From Paenibacillus rigui (GTDB lineage Bacteria; Bacillota; Bacilli; Paenibacillales; NBRC-103111), in the NCBI RefSeq assembly GCF_002234615.1, contig NZ_NMQW01000013.1:151152-215151 (forward strand): DNA of 64,000 nt, written 5' to 3'. The position numbers and the translations under genes were made by a program. Positions 43,690-52,333 of the stretch are shown one piece after another; the first letter of the stretch is position 1; the number at the start of each line of letters is the position of its first letter. The notes beneath the pieces are model-generated. The model did no database searches, was not told the DNA's origin, and was given only the letters and a program-made list of their open reading frames with translations.

Positions 43690-44394
43690 TCAATCCCCGA
43701 TGCCTTTGCCGCCTTTATCCCAACGGAATCTTCGGCTGGTTAGCTCTATTGGAATGCCGGACGTCACCAGAAACACCTGCCCCGCTTCACGGGCCAGACG
43801 CTGGTTCATTAGACCCGAAGCGTCCCTAAATTGCCGGCCGAGCTTATATTCCGGTACAAGACCATAGCCGACCTCATTCGTAACAAGCAGCAGATGCTTT
43901 CCTGAAGCGGCGAACTGCTTGCAGGCAGCCACCAGTTCATCTACCTTCCCGCTCAAGCGTGCCTCCACATCCGGCTCCCGCTCATATCGCAGCAGCCAGT
44001 TCGATAGCCACAGCGTCAAGCAGTCCACGAGTACAACAGAGCTCGCAAGCCCATTCCCCAGCTCCTTCCATGCCGCTGCTTCGTTCTCCCGACCTGACGC
44101 TTCAGCAAAAAATGCATCGTCTAGCTCCTTCCGCTGCTCCCGAGGCCTTCCCTCGGTCGTTTCCCCGCTCCAGCCCATTAACAGGCTTGCAAGAGCAAAA
44201 GGCTCCTCGACCGTATGCCAACGAAAATTTCCTTGCTCCCGCTGCTGCCGGTGCAGTCCGATCCGTTCCTTCATTTCTTCATCGTACGCTTGAGCCGTGG
44301 CTATATACATTCCCTGCTGTCCCAGCTTCGCGGCATATTGTTCAGCGAAAGAGCTTTTACCGCTGCGGGCACCGCCCGTAATGAGTACCAGCAT
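43690..44394 (-). CDS. cobU: Adenosylcobinamide kinase / guanylyltransferase (CobU)
   Basis: 234 aa from the ATG at 44394; AAGGAGG lies just before it and MLVLITGGARSGKSSFAEQ (P-loop) is the family N-terminus. It phosphorylates adenosylcobinamide and adds GMP. Other motifs: IATAQAYDEEM, HRQQREQGNFRWHTVEEP, VLVDCLTLWLSN and VTNEVGYGLVP. There is an insert of about 45 residues rich in Glu/Ala before VLVDCL. A longer frame to 44490 would overlap cobT and is rejected. Confidence 0.93.
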   Translation of the reverse strand: MLVLITGGARSGKSSFAEQYAAKLGQQGMYIATAQAYDEEMKERIGLHRQQREQGNFRWHTVEEPFALASLLMGWSGETTEGRPREQRKELDDAFFAEASGRENEAAAWKELGNGLASSVVLVDCLTLWLSNWLLRYEREPDVEARLSGKVDELVAACKQFAASGKHLLLVTNEVGYGLVPEYKLGRQFRDASGLMNQRLAREAGQVFLVTSGIPIELTSRRFRWDKGGKGIGD

Positions 44395-44461
44395 CACTTT
44401 CTCCTCCTTATGTAGTGGACATGTGAAACCAGGCCATTCCTCTCCAGGAGAGGCTGACCGA

Positions 44462-45523
44462 TTATTCCGAATCCAAAGCCGTGCTGACACCTGCGCTGGA
44501 AAAAGTGGCCATTTCCTGCATGATCTTCGCCGCGGCTTCGATCAGCGGAAAGGCAAGGACCGCTCCCGTGCCTTCCCCGAGCCGCATATCCATACGCAGC
44601 ATCGGCGAGAGGCCGATCGCTTCCAGCAGCAGCGCATGGCCCTGCTCCTGGGACAAATGCGACGCCAGCATATAGGCCGTGCTGTGCGGCGCAATCCGGC
44701 TTGCGACGAGCGCCGCTGCCGAGGAGATGAACCCGTCGATGATGACGGGACAGCGGTGCAGCGCGGCCCCCAGAATAACGCCGGTCAACCCGGCGATCTC
44801 CAGGCCCCCGACCTTGGCCAGCACATCGACCGGCTGGTCCGCATTGGGCCGGTTCCGCTCAATGGCGCGCTCGATGACCGTCTGCTTATGGCGCATCCGC
44901 TCATCGTCGATACCGGTGCCGCGGCCAACGGTGACTCCCACATCGGTGCCCGTCAGCACCGCAAGAATCGCAGAGCTCGGCGTCGTATTCCCGATGCCCA
45001 TCTCACCTGTCGCAAACATCGTGTAGCCTTTGCCGACAAGCTCCTCAACGATCTCCACACCCGCAAGGATGGCGTCCACCGTCTCCTGCTCCGTCATGGC
45101 TGGCTCTACCGCCATATTGCGCGTCCCTTTGCGAACCTTGCGGGAAACGAGCTGCGGGTGCTCCAAATCGGCATTGACGCCGATATCGACACAGACCACG
45201 TCCGCTCCCGTATGACGAGCCAGCACATTAACCGCCGCCCCGCCGTTCAAGAAATTGAGCACCATCTGAGGCGTTACCTCCGCCGGAAACGCACTGACCC
45301 CTTCCTCACACACGCCGTGATCCCCGGCCATGACGATAACCGCCTTCTTGCCGAGCTCCGGAATGGTCCTGCCGCTTATGCCTGCCAGCTGACGCGCTAC
45401 ATCCTCCAGCCTCCCCAAGCTTCCCGGCGGCTTCGTTAAAGAATCCAGATGCAGGCTCGCGGCTTCCACCGCCTCCGCCTTCAACGGCTGAATGCCCGAA
45501 ATCATTTGTTCCAATGTATTCAT
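44462..45523 (-). CDS. cobT: Nicotinate-nucleotide--dimethylbenzimidazole phosphoribosyltransferase (CobT)
   Basis: 353 aa, the usual length. It makes alpha-ribazole phosphate for the lower ligand. Motifs: LTKPPGSLGRLEDVA, VIVMAGDHGVCEEGVSAFP, NFLNGGAAVNVLA, TGEMGIGNTTPSSA, GVTVGRGTGIDDE and EGTGAVLAFPLIEAA with the catalytic Glu. The ATG is preceded by GGGGAG. Lies 70 bp after the ABC ATPase gene and 67 bp before cobU. Confidence 0.95.
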   Translation of the reverse strand: MNTLEQMISGIQPLKAEAVEAASLHLDSLTKPPGSLGRLEDVARQLAGISGRTIPELGKKAVIVMAGDHGVCEEGVSAFPAEVTPQMVLNFLNGGAAVNVLARHTGADVVCVDIGVNADLEHPQLVSRKVRKGTRNMAVEPAMTEQETVDAILAGVEIVEELVGKGYTMFATGEMGIGNTTPSSAILAVLTGTDVGVTVGRGTGIDDERMRHKQTVIERAIERNRPNADQPVDVLAKVGGLEIAGLTGVILGAALHRCPVIIDGFISSAAALVASRIAPHSTAYMLASHLSQEQGHALLLEAIGLSPMLRMDMRLGEGTGAVLAFPLIEAAAKIMQEMATFSSAGVSTALDSE

Positions 45524-45593
45524 CCTTTTACTCCCCTTCGATATCTACTTTCTCAAAACGATTTCATCGCTCCAACGCTTATTCTCAGAACTT

Positions 45594-46403
45594 CTAAGCT
45601 TCGTGCTCCGCTCCGCCTCCGTGCAGCAGCACCTGCGGTACGCCCGTTGCCGGATGCGGCAATACGATCGGCTGCGTCCCGTACACGCGCTCCAGCAGCT
45701 CCGGCCGAATGACCTCCTCCGGCTGTCCGATGCTGACGACCCGTCCCGCCTGTACAAGCAAAAGACGGCCGCAATATTGGGCGGCCAGGTTCAGATCGTG
45801 CAGCACGGCGACGACGGTCAGTTCCTCCTCCTGCTGCCAGCGCCGGATCCACTCCATCATCTGGACCTGATAGCCGATGTCCAGATACGTCGTAGGCTCA
45901 TCCAGAAGAAGCAGCCGAGGCTGCTGCGCCATCACCTTGCCTAGCGCAACCCGCTGCCGCTCTCCGCCGCTGAGCTGGCTCACGCTGCGATGCTGCAGCT
46001 CCTGCAGCTGCAGCCGATCGACAATCGTGTCGATCAGCTGCCTTGCATCGCCGTTCCTTTCGTCGCCGAGCCAGTTTTGAAATGGGAACCTTCCCATTTC
46101 AATGACCTCGCGGACGGTGAAATCGAGCGGCGGCAGCGCATCCTGCTGCAGCACCGCCATCCAGCGCGCCAAAGACCTGCGCGGGTGCAGATGGGCTGGC
46201 CTGCCTTCCAGCCTCAATTCCCCGGCTGTCGGCTTCAGCACGCCGGAGATCAGCTTCAGCAGCGACGATTTCCCGCTGCCGTTCGGCCCGATAATGCCGA
46301 AGCTTTCGCCGGCGGCAACGGCAAAGCTTACGTCATGCAGCACCTGGCCGGTCGCATAGGCCAGGCTGACTTTTTCCGCTTGAATCCATCCGTTAGCCAC
46401 CAA
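45594..46403 (-). CDS. btuD: Cobalamin ABC transporter, ATP-binding protein (BtuD/FecE type)
   Basis: 269 aa. Walker A GPNGSGKSSL, signature LSGGERQRVALGK, Walker B LLLLDEPTTYLD and the H-loop VLHDLNLA are all present. GTG start with GGAGG eight bases upstream. The last about 40 residues are a C-terminal tail. Members of this subfamily serve siderophore or B12 importers; the riboswitch upstream and the cobalamin genes on both sides point to B12/corrinoid import. Confidence 0.9.
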   Translation of the reverse strand: MVANGWIQAEKVSLAYATGQVLHDVSFAVAAGESFGIIGPNGSGKSSLLKLISGVLKPTAGELRLEGRPAHLHPRRSLARWMAVLQQDALPPLDFTVREVIEMGRFPFQNWLGDERNGDARQLIDTIVDRLQLQELQHRSVSQLSGGERQRVALGKVMAQQPRLLLLDEPTTYLDIGYQVQMMEWIRRWQQEEELTVVAVLHDLNLAAQYCGRLLLVQAGRVVSIGQPEEVIRPELLERVYGTQPIVLPHPATGVPQVLLHGGGAEHEA

Positions 46404-46453
46404 CCGGTCCTCCTCGCTTTCGATAATAAACGGTTAACCGTGTTCGACTTCGG

Positions 46454-47488
46454 TCAACCTGCCGACTTCTTGTTCCTTCTAAGCAAGTATGCGAAAAAAG
46501 GCGCGCCCAGCAAAGCGGTCACGACGCCCAGCGGGATCTCAACGGGACTCAGCACCGTGCGGGCCAGCGTATCCGCCCAGAGAACATACAAGGCACCTCC
46601 CAGCATAGAAAGCGGGAGCAGCAAACGATAATCGCCGCCCAGCAGCAGACGAAGCAGGTGCGGTACGATCAAGCCCACGAAGGCAACGACACCGGACACG
46701 GACACCGCTGCCGCGGTAACGAGCGTAGCCCCGACAAGCACGACAAGCTTCGTACGCTCGACATGGACTCCCAGATGGGCTGCCTGCTGTTCGCCGAGAG
46801 CGAACAAGTTCAAGGTGCGGCCATAGCTCAATAGCAGGAGCGCTCCAACGACCAGATAAGGAAATAAGACTCCGGAATAAGACCATCCGCGCAGCGACAA
46901 GCTTCCCATTAGCCAAAATACAATCTCATTAATGACCTGCTTGGACATCGCAACCATCAAAGAAACGAAGGAGCCAAGAAAGGCCTGCATGACAACCCCT
47001 GACAAAATGATCGTTTCCTTTTGCAGCTTACCGTCCGTTCGAGCCAGTGCAATCACAATCAAAAGCGAGATCACGCCCGTAATAAAGGCGACTATAGGTA
47101 CCGACCAGGTGCCGAATACCGCGAATTGCAGGCCGGTTAATATGAGGAACGATGCTCCAACCGCCGCACCTGACGATACGCCAAGCGTATAGGGGTCCGC
47201 GAGCGGATTGCGCAGCACCCCTTGAAAGGCGGCACCTGCAATCCCAAGCGATGCGCCAACCAGAAGCCCCAGCACCACACGAGGTAGGCGTACCCTCCAT
47301 ATAATTTGTTCCGCCGACGGCTGCCACTCGACAGGCACTCGTTCACCGAGCCAAGGGACATGGTGGGCAAGGATACCCCATACCTGCAATAACGGCAAAT
47401 GCACAGAACCGATCGAAAGGCTGATCGAAGCACAGAGCAGCAGGAGCAGGCTCCCGCCCCCTCCCCACAACCAAAGCTTCCGTTTCAT
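46454..47488 (-). CDS. btuC: Cobalamin ABC transporter, FecCD-type permease
   Basis: 344 aa with about ten membrane helices. The conserved blocks RLPRVVLGLLVGASLGIAG, GAAFQGVLRNPLADP, LGVSSGAAVGA and the cytosolic coupling region before VGLIVPHLLRLLLGGDYR match BtuC/FecC permeases. The ATG follows the btuF stop directly (TAG ATG). It pairs with the ATPase and the binding protein of the same operon. Confidence 0.92.
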   Translation of the reverse strand: MKRKLWLWGGGGSLLLLLCASISLSIGSVHLPLLQVWGILAHHVPWLGERVPVEWQPSAEQIIWRVRLPRVVLGLLVGASLGIAGAAFQGVLRNPLADPYTLGVSSGAAVGASFLILTGLQFAVFGTWSVPIVAFITGVISLLIVIALARTDGKLQKETIILSGVVMQAFLGSFVSLMVAMSKQVINEIVFWLMGSLSLRGWSYSGVLFPYLVVGALLLLSYGRTLNLFALGEQQAAHLGVHVERTKLVVLVGATLVTAAAVSVSGVVAFVGLIVPHLLRLLLGGDYRLLLPLSMLGGALYVLWADTLARTVLSPVEIPLGVVTALLGAPFFAYLLRRNKKSAG

Positions 47489-48544
47489 CTATTTCACCAA
47501 TTCCGGGTAAATCCCCTTGGCAATCTCCAGTAAGCCTTGCGTAATCCGGGGCCCCGGACGGCTGATCAAATTTTGATCCACTCCAACCAGCTTATTGTTC
47601 TTGACGGCGTCCACACCCGCCCAGCTGCTGCGTCCCTTAATGATTTGATCCATCGATTTTTTGGAGTTTTCATCAATTAAATGATTCGGATATAAAATCA
47701 CCTGCGGATTATCTGCAATCACTTTTTCCTCATCCATCTTGGCAAAGCCCTTGACGTCGGAAGCAACATTAATTCCACCGGAGAGGGTAATCAGCTCATC
47801 CATAAATTCCCCTTTACCGACCGTCCAGCCCGGTGAAAACTCGATAAAGACCCGCTTCTTTTGTTCCGGCTTGAGGTCTTTGACAGCATCGACGACCTTC
47901 TGGCGCTCTGCTTTCATGGACGCAACAACCTTCTCGGCCTGCTCCTGCTTATCGAACACTTGCCCGAACATGATCATATTGTTCATCACATCATCGACCG
48001 TCTTCGGATCCACCTTGAACACGCTCACCTTCAGGCTGCGCAGCTTCTCAACGGCAGGCAAAGGCAGAGATACACCCGAAAGCACAACATCAGCATTAGC
48101 CGCCAGAAGCGCCTCCTCATTCGGCTTTACAATACTGCCCATTTTCGGCTTCTTCGCTGCCTCAGCCGGGTAATCATCATAGTCGGACACACCGACAACC
48201 TTGTCCCCCAGCCCTAGAGCGAACAGCATTTCCGTCTCACTCGGCGATACCGAAACGATGCGGGACGGCGCTTTTTCAAAGGTAAATTCGGTTCCCGTCG
48301 CATCCTTAACCTTCAGCGGATAAGCCGTTGCTTTCGCCGATGGTGCCGCACCTTGACCTTGCCCGGACTGGCCATCAGGCTTCGCCGTACTGCCGGCCTT
48401 CGGCGGATCGATCAATTCTCCCGTACCCGGCGTCTTCGGCTTTTCCCCGCACCCTGCGGCGCTTAACGCCAAGGCTAGCCCCAGCATAGCTGTGAGTCCT
48501 TGCTTCATCCATTGCTTTCTTTTCATATCCCTCGATGCTTTCAT
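47489..48544 (-). CDS. btuF: Cobalamin-binding lipoprotein (BtuF-like)
   Basis: 351 aa from the ATG at 48544 after GAAGGAG; an ORF extension to 48649 has no good site and would start in the riboswitch region. Lipoprotein signal with ALSAAGC. A charged linker (about 40-70) is followed by the periplasmic-binding fold: RIVSVSPSETEMLFALGLGDKVVGVSDYDDYP, LLAANADVVLS, LSGGINVASDVKG and PGPRITQGLLEIAKGIYPE. It captures corrinoid for the permease. First gene after the cobalamin riboswitch. Confidence 0.9.
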   Translation of the reverse strand: MKASRDMKRKQWMKQGLTAMLGLALALSAAGCGEKPKTPGTGELIDPPKAGSTAKPDGQSGQGQGAAPSAKATAYPLKVKDATGTEFTFEKAPSRIVSVSPSETEMLFALGLGDKVVGVSDYDDYPAEAAKKPKMGSIVKPNEEALLAANADVVLSGVSLPLPAVEKLRSLKVSVFKVDPKTVDDVMNNMIMFGQVFDKQEQAEKVVASMKAERQKVVDAVKDLKPEQKKRVFIEFSPGWTVGKGEFMDELITLSGGINVASDVKGFAKMDEEKVIADNPQVILYPNHLIDENSKKSMDQIIKGRSSWAGVDAVKNNKLVGVDQNLISRPGPRITQGLLEIAKGIYPELVK

Positions 48545-48721
48545 GCTCCTAGTCTCTCCTTCACTTTGCTCATAAAAAATCCCTTCATTCCTTCTCCATA
48601 AAAAGAAAAGAAACAAAGGGGCATAACGAATCCATAGCGTGTTCCTCATTGCCCATCAAGACGCAACAGAGTACGCTCGGAACGCGACGCACCTTTTTCC
48701 TCGAAAGGGACAGTCTTCATT

Positions 48722-48897
48722 CGTACAGGCAGGTCTCCTGACTTATGGAGAAAAGCAGACATCCTCGCCTTCCCGCTAGCGGCTGCAAGCAGTGGCTTGT
48801 TGAGGGTCATCTCCATTAACAGTGGCGGGACCGTGCCGGATTTGCACCGGCTTCCCTTTTAACTTAAACGCTAAGGCTGCGAATAAGCACCTGTTCG
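48722..48897 (-). promoter_or_regulatory. Cobalamin (B12) riboswitch
   Basis: The minus-strand RNA has GGTGC near the 5' end, AAAAGGGAAGCCGGTGCAAA, TCCGGCACGGTCCCGCCACTG (B12 box-like core, with its flanking GGTGCNAATCC element) and the 3' AGTCAGGAGACCTGCC. The order is as in the cobalamin riboswitch. It stands 180 bp upstream of btuF and should lower expression of the ten-gene cob/btu operon when adenosylcobalamin is plentiful. It begins about 20 bp after the stop of the lipoprotein gene. Confidence 0.95.
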
Positions 48898-48917
48898 ATC
48901 TATGAAATAAATACCAT

Positions 48918-49442
48918 TTATTTCTGCGCAATCACTTTCATGACTTGCATTACTTTATCCTGATTTTTGGCGTTCGCCGGAACGAAGGCAACCAGGTCCT
49001 TCCCGTTCAGCTTCAGCTCCGTAAACCATTTGGTCTGCTCCAGAGGAATTCCGTACAAATGCTTCTCTGTTTTCCCTTCAACCGGCAGCTCCAGCACGCC
49101 TGCAGGGAAATCTTCTTTTTTCGCGATATCGTCCAGGCTAACATAGCCACCCTGCTTGCCGATGACATTAAACTGCTCCGTCGGTACGATGATGATTCCA
49201 TTATCTCCAGCCGCTATTTCTACGATCAGCTTCTCCATCGAGAAGACGGGCACGGTCAATACACTGACGGTAGGTGCTTGTCCCAGCTTCGTTTGCAGTG
49301 CGGACTGGAGCTTGTCCCCGACCTCATTGGGAACCCCATTTTGTCCCATCATAAAAATAGGCACATCCGCCTTCGGTCCGCCTCCACAGCCTGCAAGCAG
49401 CAGCGTTAGCAGCATGAAGATCAACAGCAATTTCCCTTTCAT
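48918..49442 (-). CDS. Small lipoprotein of unknown function
   Basis: 174 aa from the ATG at 49442 (GGGGAGAG upstream), with a longer frame to 49484 rejected. Signal LLLIFMLLTLLLAGC gives a lipid-anchored Cys. The mature part has no family I recognise: alternating strands and helices (VPIFMMGQNGVP, PTVSVLTVPVFSMEK, GDNGIIIVPTEQFNVIGKQG) suggest a small solute-binding-like alpha/beta fold. It precedes the cobalamin riboswitch on the same strand with no terminator seen, so read-through into the riboswitch RNA is possible. Confidence 0.72.
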   Translation of the reverse strand: MKGKLLLIFMLLTLLLAGCGGGPKADVPIFMMGQNGVPNEVGDKLQSALQTKLGQAPTVSVLTVPVFSMEKLIVEIAAGDNGIIIVPTEQFNVIGKQGGYVSLDDIAKKEDFPAGVLELPVEGKTEKHLYGIPLEQTKWFTELKLNGKDLVAFVPANAKNQDKVMQVMKVIAQK

Positions 49443-49512
49443 CGTCTCTCCCCTATCTGTTGAAAAAGCTCTTCTATTAGCCACATCATATCATACATTG
49501 AACGCTTCTTTC

Positions 49513-49544
49513 AAAAAAAGAAGAAGAACCGAATCTATCGGTTC
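49513..49544 (-). terminator. Terminator overlapping the stop of the Spo0E-like gene
   Basis: GAACCGA (49526-49532) pairs with TCGGTTC (49538-49544), followed on the minus strand by a T-rich run. The gene's TAG stop (49535-49537) sits in the loop, so the last codons form one arm of the hairpin. Confidence 0.75.
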
Positions 49545-49801
49545 CTCTTGTTACGGTTCATGTATTCATTTATTTTTTTATCCAGCATCATGCTGATCTC
49601 TACGACTTCAGGCGAGGTTAGGCTTTTGTCTATTTGGACCCTATTTTCCAATTCAACACGTAATTTATATATTTCTTCTTCTAAAGATAAGGCAGAAGAT
49701 GATTGCTTCTTTTTTCCAAAAATCCACTTGGCTTGCTGATCTTTCTCGCGAATCCAACCAATCTGTAAATAGTGCCGAAGCTGATATTCCGGAAAAGCCA
49801 T
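49535..49801 (-). CDS. Spo0E-like aspartyl-phosphate phosphatase
   Basis: 88 aa. The C-terminal half (about 43-80) fits the two-helix Spo0E family, with the catalytic-type motif VVEISMMLDKKINEYM (S..LD signature, here SMMLD in place of the usual SQ.LD). Family members dephosphorylate Spo0A-P or related phosphorelay proteins and delay sporulation. The N-terminal about 40 residues (LRHYLQIGWIREKDQQAKWIFG) are an extension not typical of Spo0E and resemble a short DNA-binding or partner-binding segment. The start sits next to a GAGGGATGAC-like site upstream. Confidence 0.72.
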   Translation of the reverse strand: MAFPEYQLRHYLQIGWIREKDQQAKWIFGKKKQSSSALSLEEEIYKLRVELENRVQIDKSLTSPEVVEISMMLDKKINEYMNRNKRNR

Positions 49802-49929
49802 TTGTCATCCCTCCTTAGAAAACATATCTTTAGACTCAGGAAGTTTCATAGAACGAATCCTTGTGAAACTTCTTTACTATTAAAGATACCAGCTTTTTCC
49901 GAGGTTGCAAATGGCTTTTTTTGTCGAAT

Positions 49930-51156
49930 TTACAATTTTTGAATAAAATTACCGATTCGATCGATCGCTTCGATCAATTGGTTGACGGATGTGGCATAAG
50001 AACAGCGGACGAAGCCCTCTCCGCCCAGTCCGAATACGTTGCCGGGCACTGCTGCTACCTTCGCTTCATATAGCAGCCGCTGAGCGAACTCCTCCGAGCT
50101 TAAGCCGGTGGACACAATGGACGGGAACGCATAAAATGCACCCTGCGGCTCATGACACGTCAGCCCGATCTCGCGGAAGCCTTGAACGACCAGCCGGCGG
50201 CGCTGGTTGTAGGACTCTATCATATGATCTTTTTCTTCCATCCCGTTTTTCAAAGCTTCAATCGCTGCCACTTGCCCCATAGCCGGTGCACACATGACGG
50301 TGTATTGATGAATTTTGAGCATAGCAGAGATCAGATCCCGATGTCCGCATGCATAACCCATCCGCCAGCCAGTCATAGCGAACGCCTTGGAAAAGCCGCT
50401 CACCAAAATCGTGCGGTCTTTCATTCCGGGCATCGAGGCAAAGCTGACGTGTTTCTGCTCGTAGGTAAGCTCGGCATAAATTTCATCCGAGATGACGATC
50501 AGGTCATGCTCTTCAACGATTTTGGCGATCGGCAGCCAATCCTCGTAAGTCATAATGCCGCCGGTCGGATTGCTAGGGTAGCAAAGAATCAAAATTTTGG
50601 ATTTAGGCGTCAGGCTTGCTTTCAACGATTCCGGCGTCAGCTTGAAATTGTCCTTGGCGAACGTTTCGATGCCGACCGGAATTCCCCCGCCAATCTTCGT
50701 AATCGGAGAATAGGAGATATAGCATGGCTCCGGAATGAGAATTTCATCGCCAGGCACGATGAGTGCACGAAGAGCCAGGTCAATCGCTTCGCTGCCGCCA
50801 ACCGTTACCAGAATTTCATCAGCCGGTTCATAGGGTACATGAAACGAATCATATAAATATTCGCCGATCGCTTCCCTCAGCTCCGGCAAACCGGCATTCG
50901 GCGTATACTTCGTATTCCCGCGTTCCAAGGAATAAACGCAAGCTTCGCGTACATGCCAGGGCGTGCTGAAATCCGGCTCCCCTACACCGAGGGAAATAAT
51001 ATCTTTGCTGCCGCTCACAAGGTCGAAAAACTTCCGTATGCCGGAAGGAGGAATTTCACGAACCAAAGGAGCCAGGTAACCGGACATGGATTTGTTAGTT
51101 GTGCCTTGTTTTTCTGTTTCTGTTTGATTAATCATTATAAGCTCATCGTCCTTCAC
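49930..51156 (-). CDS. PLP-dependent aminotransferase, PatA/AspC-like
   Basis: 408 aa. Motifs: SGIRKFFDLVSGSKD, SLGVGEPDFSTPWHV, YTPNAGLPELREAI, CYPSNPTGGIM, VISDEIYAELTY and the PLP-lysine motif GFSKAFAMTGWRMGY (about 244). GTG start at 51156 overlaps the stop of the Lrp gene by 4 bp (GTGA), which favours it; an ATG at 51135 is the alternative. Coupled to an Lrp-type regulator it may act on branched-chain or aspartate-family amino acids. The true substrate is not settled. Confidence 0.88.
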   Translation of the reverse strand: MKDDELIMINQTETEKQGTTNKSMSGYLAPLVREIPPSGIRKFFDLVSGSKDIISLGVGEPDFSTPWHVREACVYSLERGNTKYTPNAGLPELREAIGEYLYDSFHVPYEPADEILVTVGGSEAIDLALRALIVPGDEILIPEPCYISYSPITKIGGGIPVGIETFAKDNFKLTPESLKASLTPKSKILILCYPSNPTGGIMTYEDWLPIAKIVEEHDLIVISDEIYAELTYEQKHVSFASMPGMKDRTILVSGFSKAFAMTGWRMGYACGHRDLISAMLKIHQYTVMCAPAMGQVAAIEALKNGMEEKDHMIESYNQRRRLVVQGFREIGLTCHEPQGAFYAFPSIVSTGLSSEEFAQRLLYEAKVAAVPGNVFGLGGEGFVRCSYATSVNQLIEAIDRIGNFIQKL

Positions 51157-51644
51157 GGCGAGATTAGCATACGGCGATCGTCCTGGTGATCTTCAAAGGT
51201 AATGCCGTCCTGCTTGTATTTCTTCAAAATAAAGTTCGTTTTTGTCGATAACACCCGATCAAGAGGAGACAGCTTGTTGGAAACGAACGAAGCGACTTCC
51301 TTCAACGTTTTCCCTTCAATCTCCACTAGCAGATCATAGGCACCGGACATCAAGTAGACCGATTTCACTTCAGGGTATAAGTAAATGCGCTCCGCAATCG
51401 CATCAAAGCCGCGGCCGCGCTCAGGAGTAATTTGTACTTCAATCAAGGCGGTAACCTTTTCATCGTCTATTTTGGCCCAATTGACGACCGTCGCGTATTT
51501 TACAATGACGTGCGAGTCCTCAAGGGCCTTAATCGCTTCCGCCACTTCCGCTTCGGAGGCGCCGAGCATCGTCGCGATAAGTGCAGGCGATCTTCTGGCG
51601 TCTTCCTTCAGCAAGTCGATGATGCGCATTTTAAATTGTTCCAT
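51153..51644 (-). CDS. Lrp/AsnC-family transcriptional regulator
   Basis: 163 aa. N-terminal winged helix (LLKEDARRSPALIATMLGASEAEVAEAIKALE) and a C-terminal RAM ligand/oligomer domain (VTALIEVQITPERGRGFDAI, YLMSGAYDLLVEIEG). It is coupled to the aminotransferase gene by a 4-bp overlap and is its probable amino-acid-responsive regulator. ATG with GGAGG upstream. Confidence 0.92.
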   Translation of the reverse strand: MEQFKMRIIDLLKEDARRSPALIATMLGASEAEVAEAIKALEDSHVIVKYATVVNWAKIDDEKVTALIEVQITPERGRGFDAIAERIYLYPEVKSVYLMSGAYDLLVEIEGKTLKEVASFVSNKLSPLDRVLSTKTNFILKKYKQDGITFEDHQDDRRMLISP

Positions 51645-51810
51645 TGTCGGTTGATCCTCCTAGGAGTTTTGCTAGAGCAAAACTTTCTTCGTAAGCATAA
51701 GCTTAAGTTTGCGCTTATACTCGGGAAATAATTAAATTATTACTTCATATTACACCTAACAACTCCTTTTTTGCAAAGCAAAATTAAGTGAGCTTGGGCT
51801 GAAGCAGCAA

Positions 51811-51840
51811 AAGCCCAAAGGAACCAGTCCCCTTGGGCTT
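51811..51840 (-). terminator. Terminator after the small GNAT-like gene
   Basis: AAGCCCAA (51811-51818) pairs with TTGGGCTT (51833-51840), with four T after it on the minus strand. It is about 58 bp past the GNAT-like stop. Confidence 0.6.
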
Positions 51841-51897
51841 CATGATTTATTTAAACGTTAATTTATGCGAGCAGAATCCATGAGAAAGTCTACTTGA

Positions 51898-52179
51898 CTA
51901 GCGATGAACCGATAGCAGCTTTCTCATATAGTCTTCAATCTCCCGGCCACGATAAGGGTTCAATACTGCGATTTGACATCCGCTCTGTGTTTCATGCTCC
52001 GCAGCAACTCTGCCTACGCCTACCAGCTTGCCTTGGTCATATGCCGCAATCACATAAGGACTGCTACAATATATTTCATACTGAAGATCCGCATCCGTTC
52101 CCGACTCCTCCTTCATACAAGAAAGCATTTGTTGAAATGCATCCTGCGTAGGAGCTACATTGTCCAGTGCGATTTTCAT
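51898..52179 (-). CDS. Small GNAT-like protein, possibly truncated acetyltransferase
   Basis: 93 aa from the ATG at 52179 (GAGG close upstream, AAGGTGA further). It has a GNAT-like core (SPYVIAAYDQGKLVGVGRV) followed by AVLNPYRGREIEDYMRKLL, which fits the motif A Q/R-G-x-G helix in reduced form (RGREIE in place of RGRGIG). The family usually exceeds 130 aa, so this is a short variant. No evidence for substrate. It has its own terminator. Confidence 0.65.
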   Translation of the reverse strand: MKIALDNVAPTQDAFQQMLSCMKEESGTDADLQYEIYCSSPYVIAAYDQGKLVGVGRVAAEHETQSGCQIAVLNPYRGREIEDYMRKLLSVHR

Positions 52180-52272
52180 CCTCAAGATCACCTTCCATAA
52201 GTTAATATCTCTTTACTTATAATTATACATATATATGAATAATTATGCAATGTATTTTATGGAATTTGGGCC

Positions 52273-52301
52273 AAAAAAGACACCTCCTAAGAGATGCCTT
52301 T
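52273..52301 (-). terminator. Terminator after cysK
   Basis: AAAGACACCTC (52276-52286) pairs with GAGATGCCTTT (52291-52301) with two G-U pairs, followed by T-run on the minus strand. Confidence 0.75.
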
Positions 52302-52333
52302 GTCCTCCGATGAGGATAAATCTTGAAACGATG

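Noticed and set aside
44297..45439. A 380-aa plus-strand frame opposite cobT
   Set aside because: CobT has all its motifs on the minus strand; the opposite frame is His/Arg-rich shadow coding without signals.
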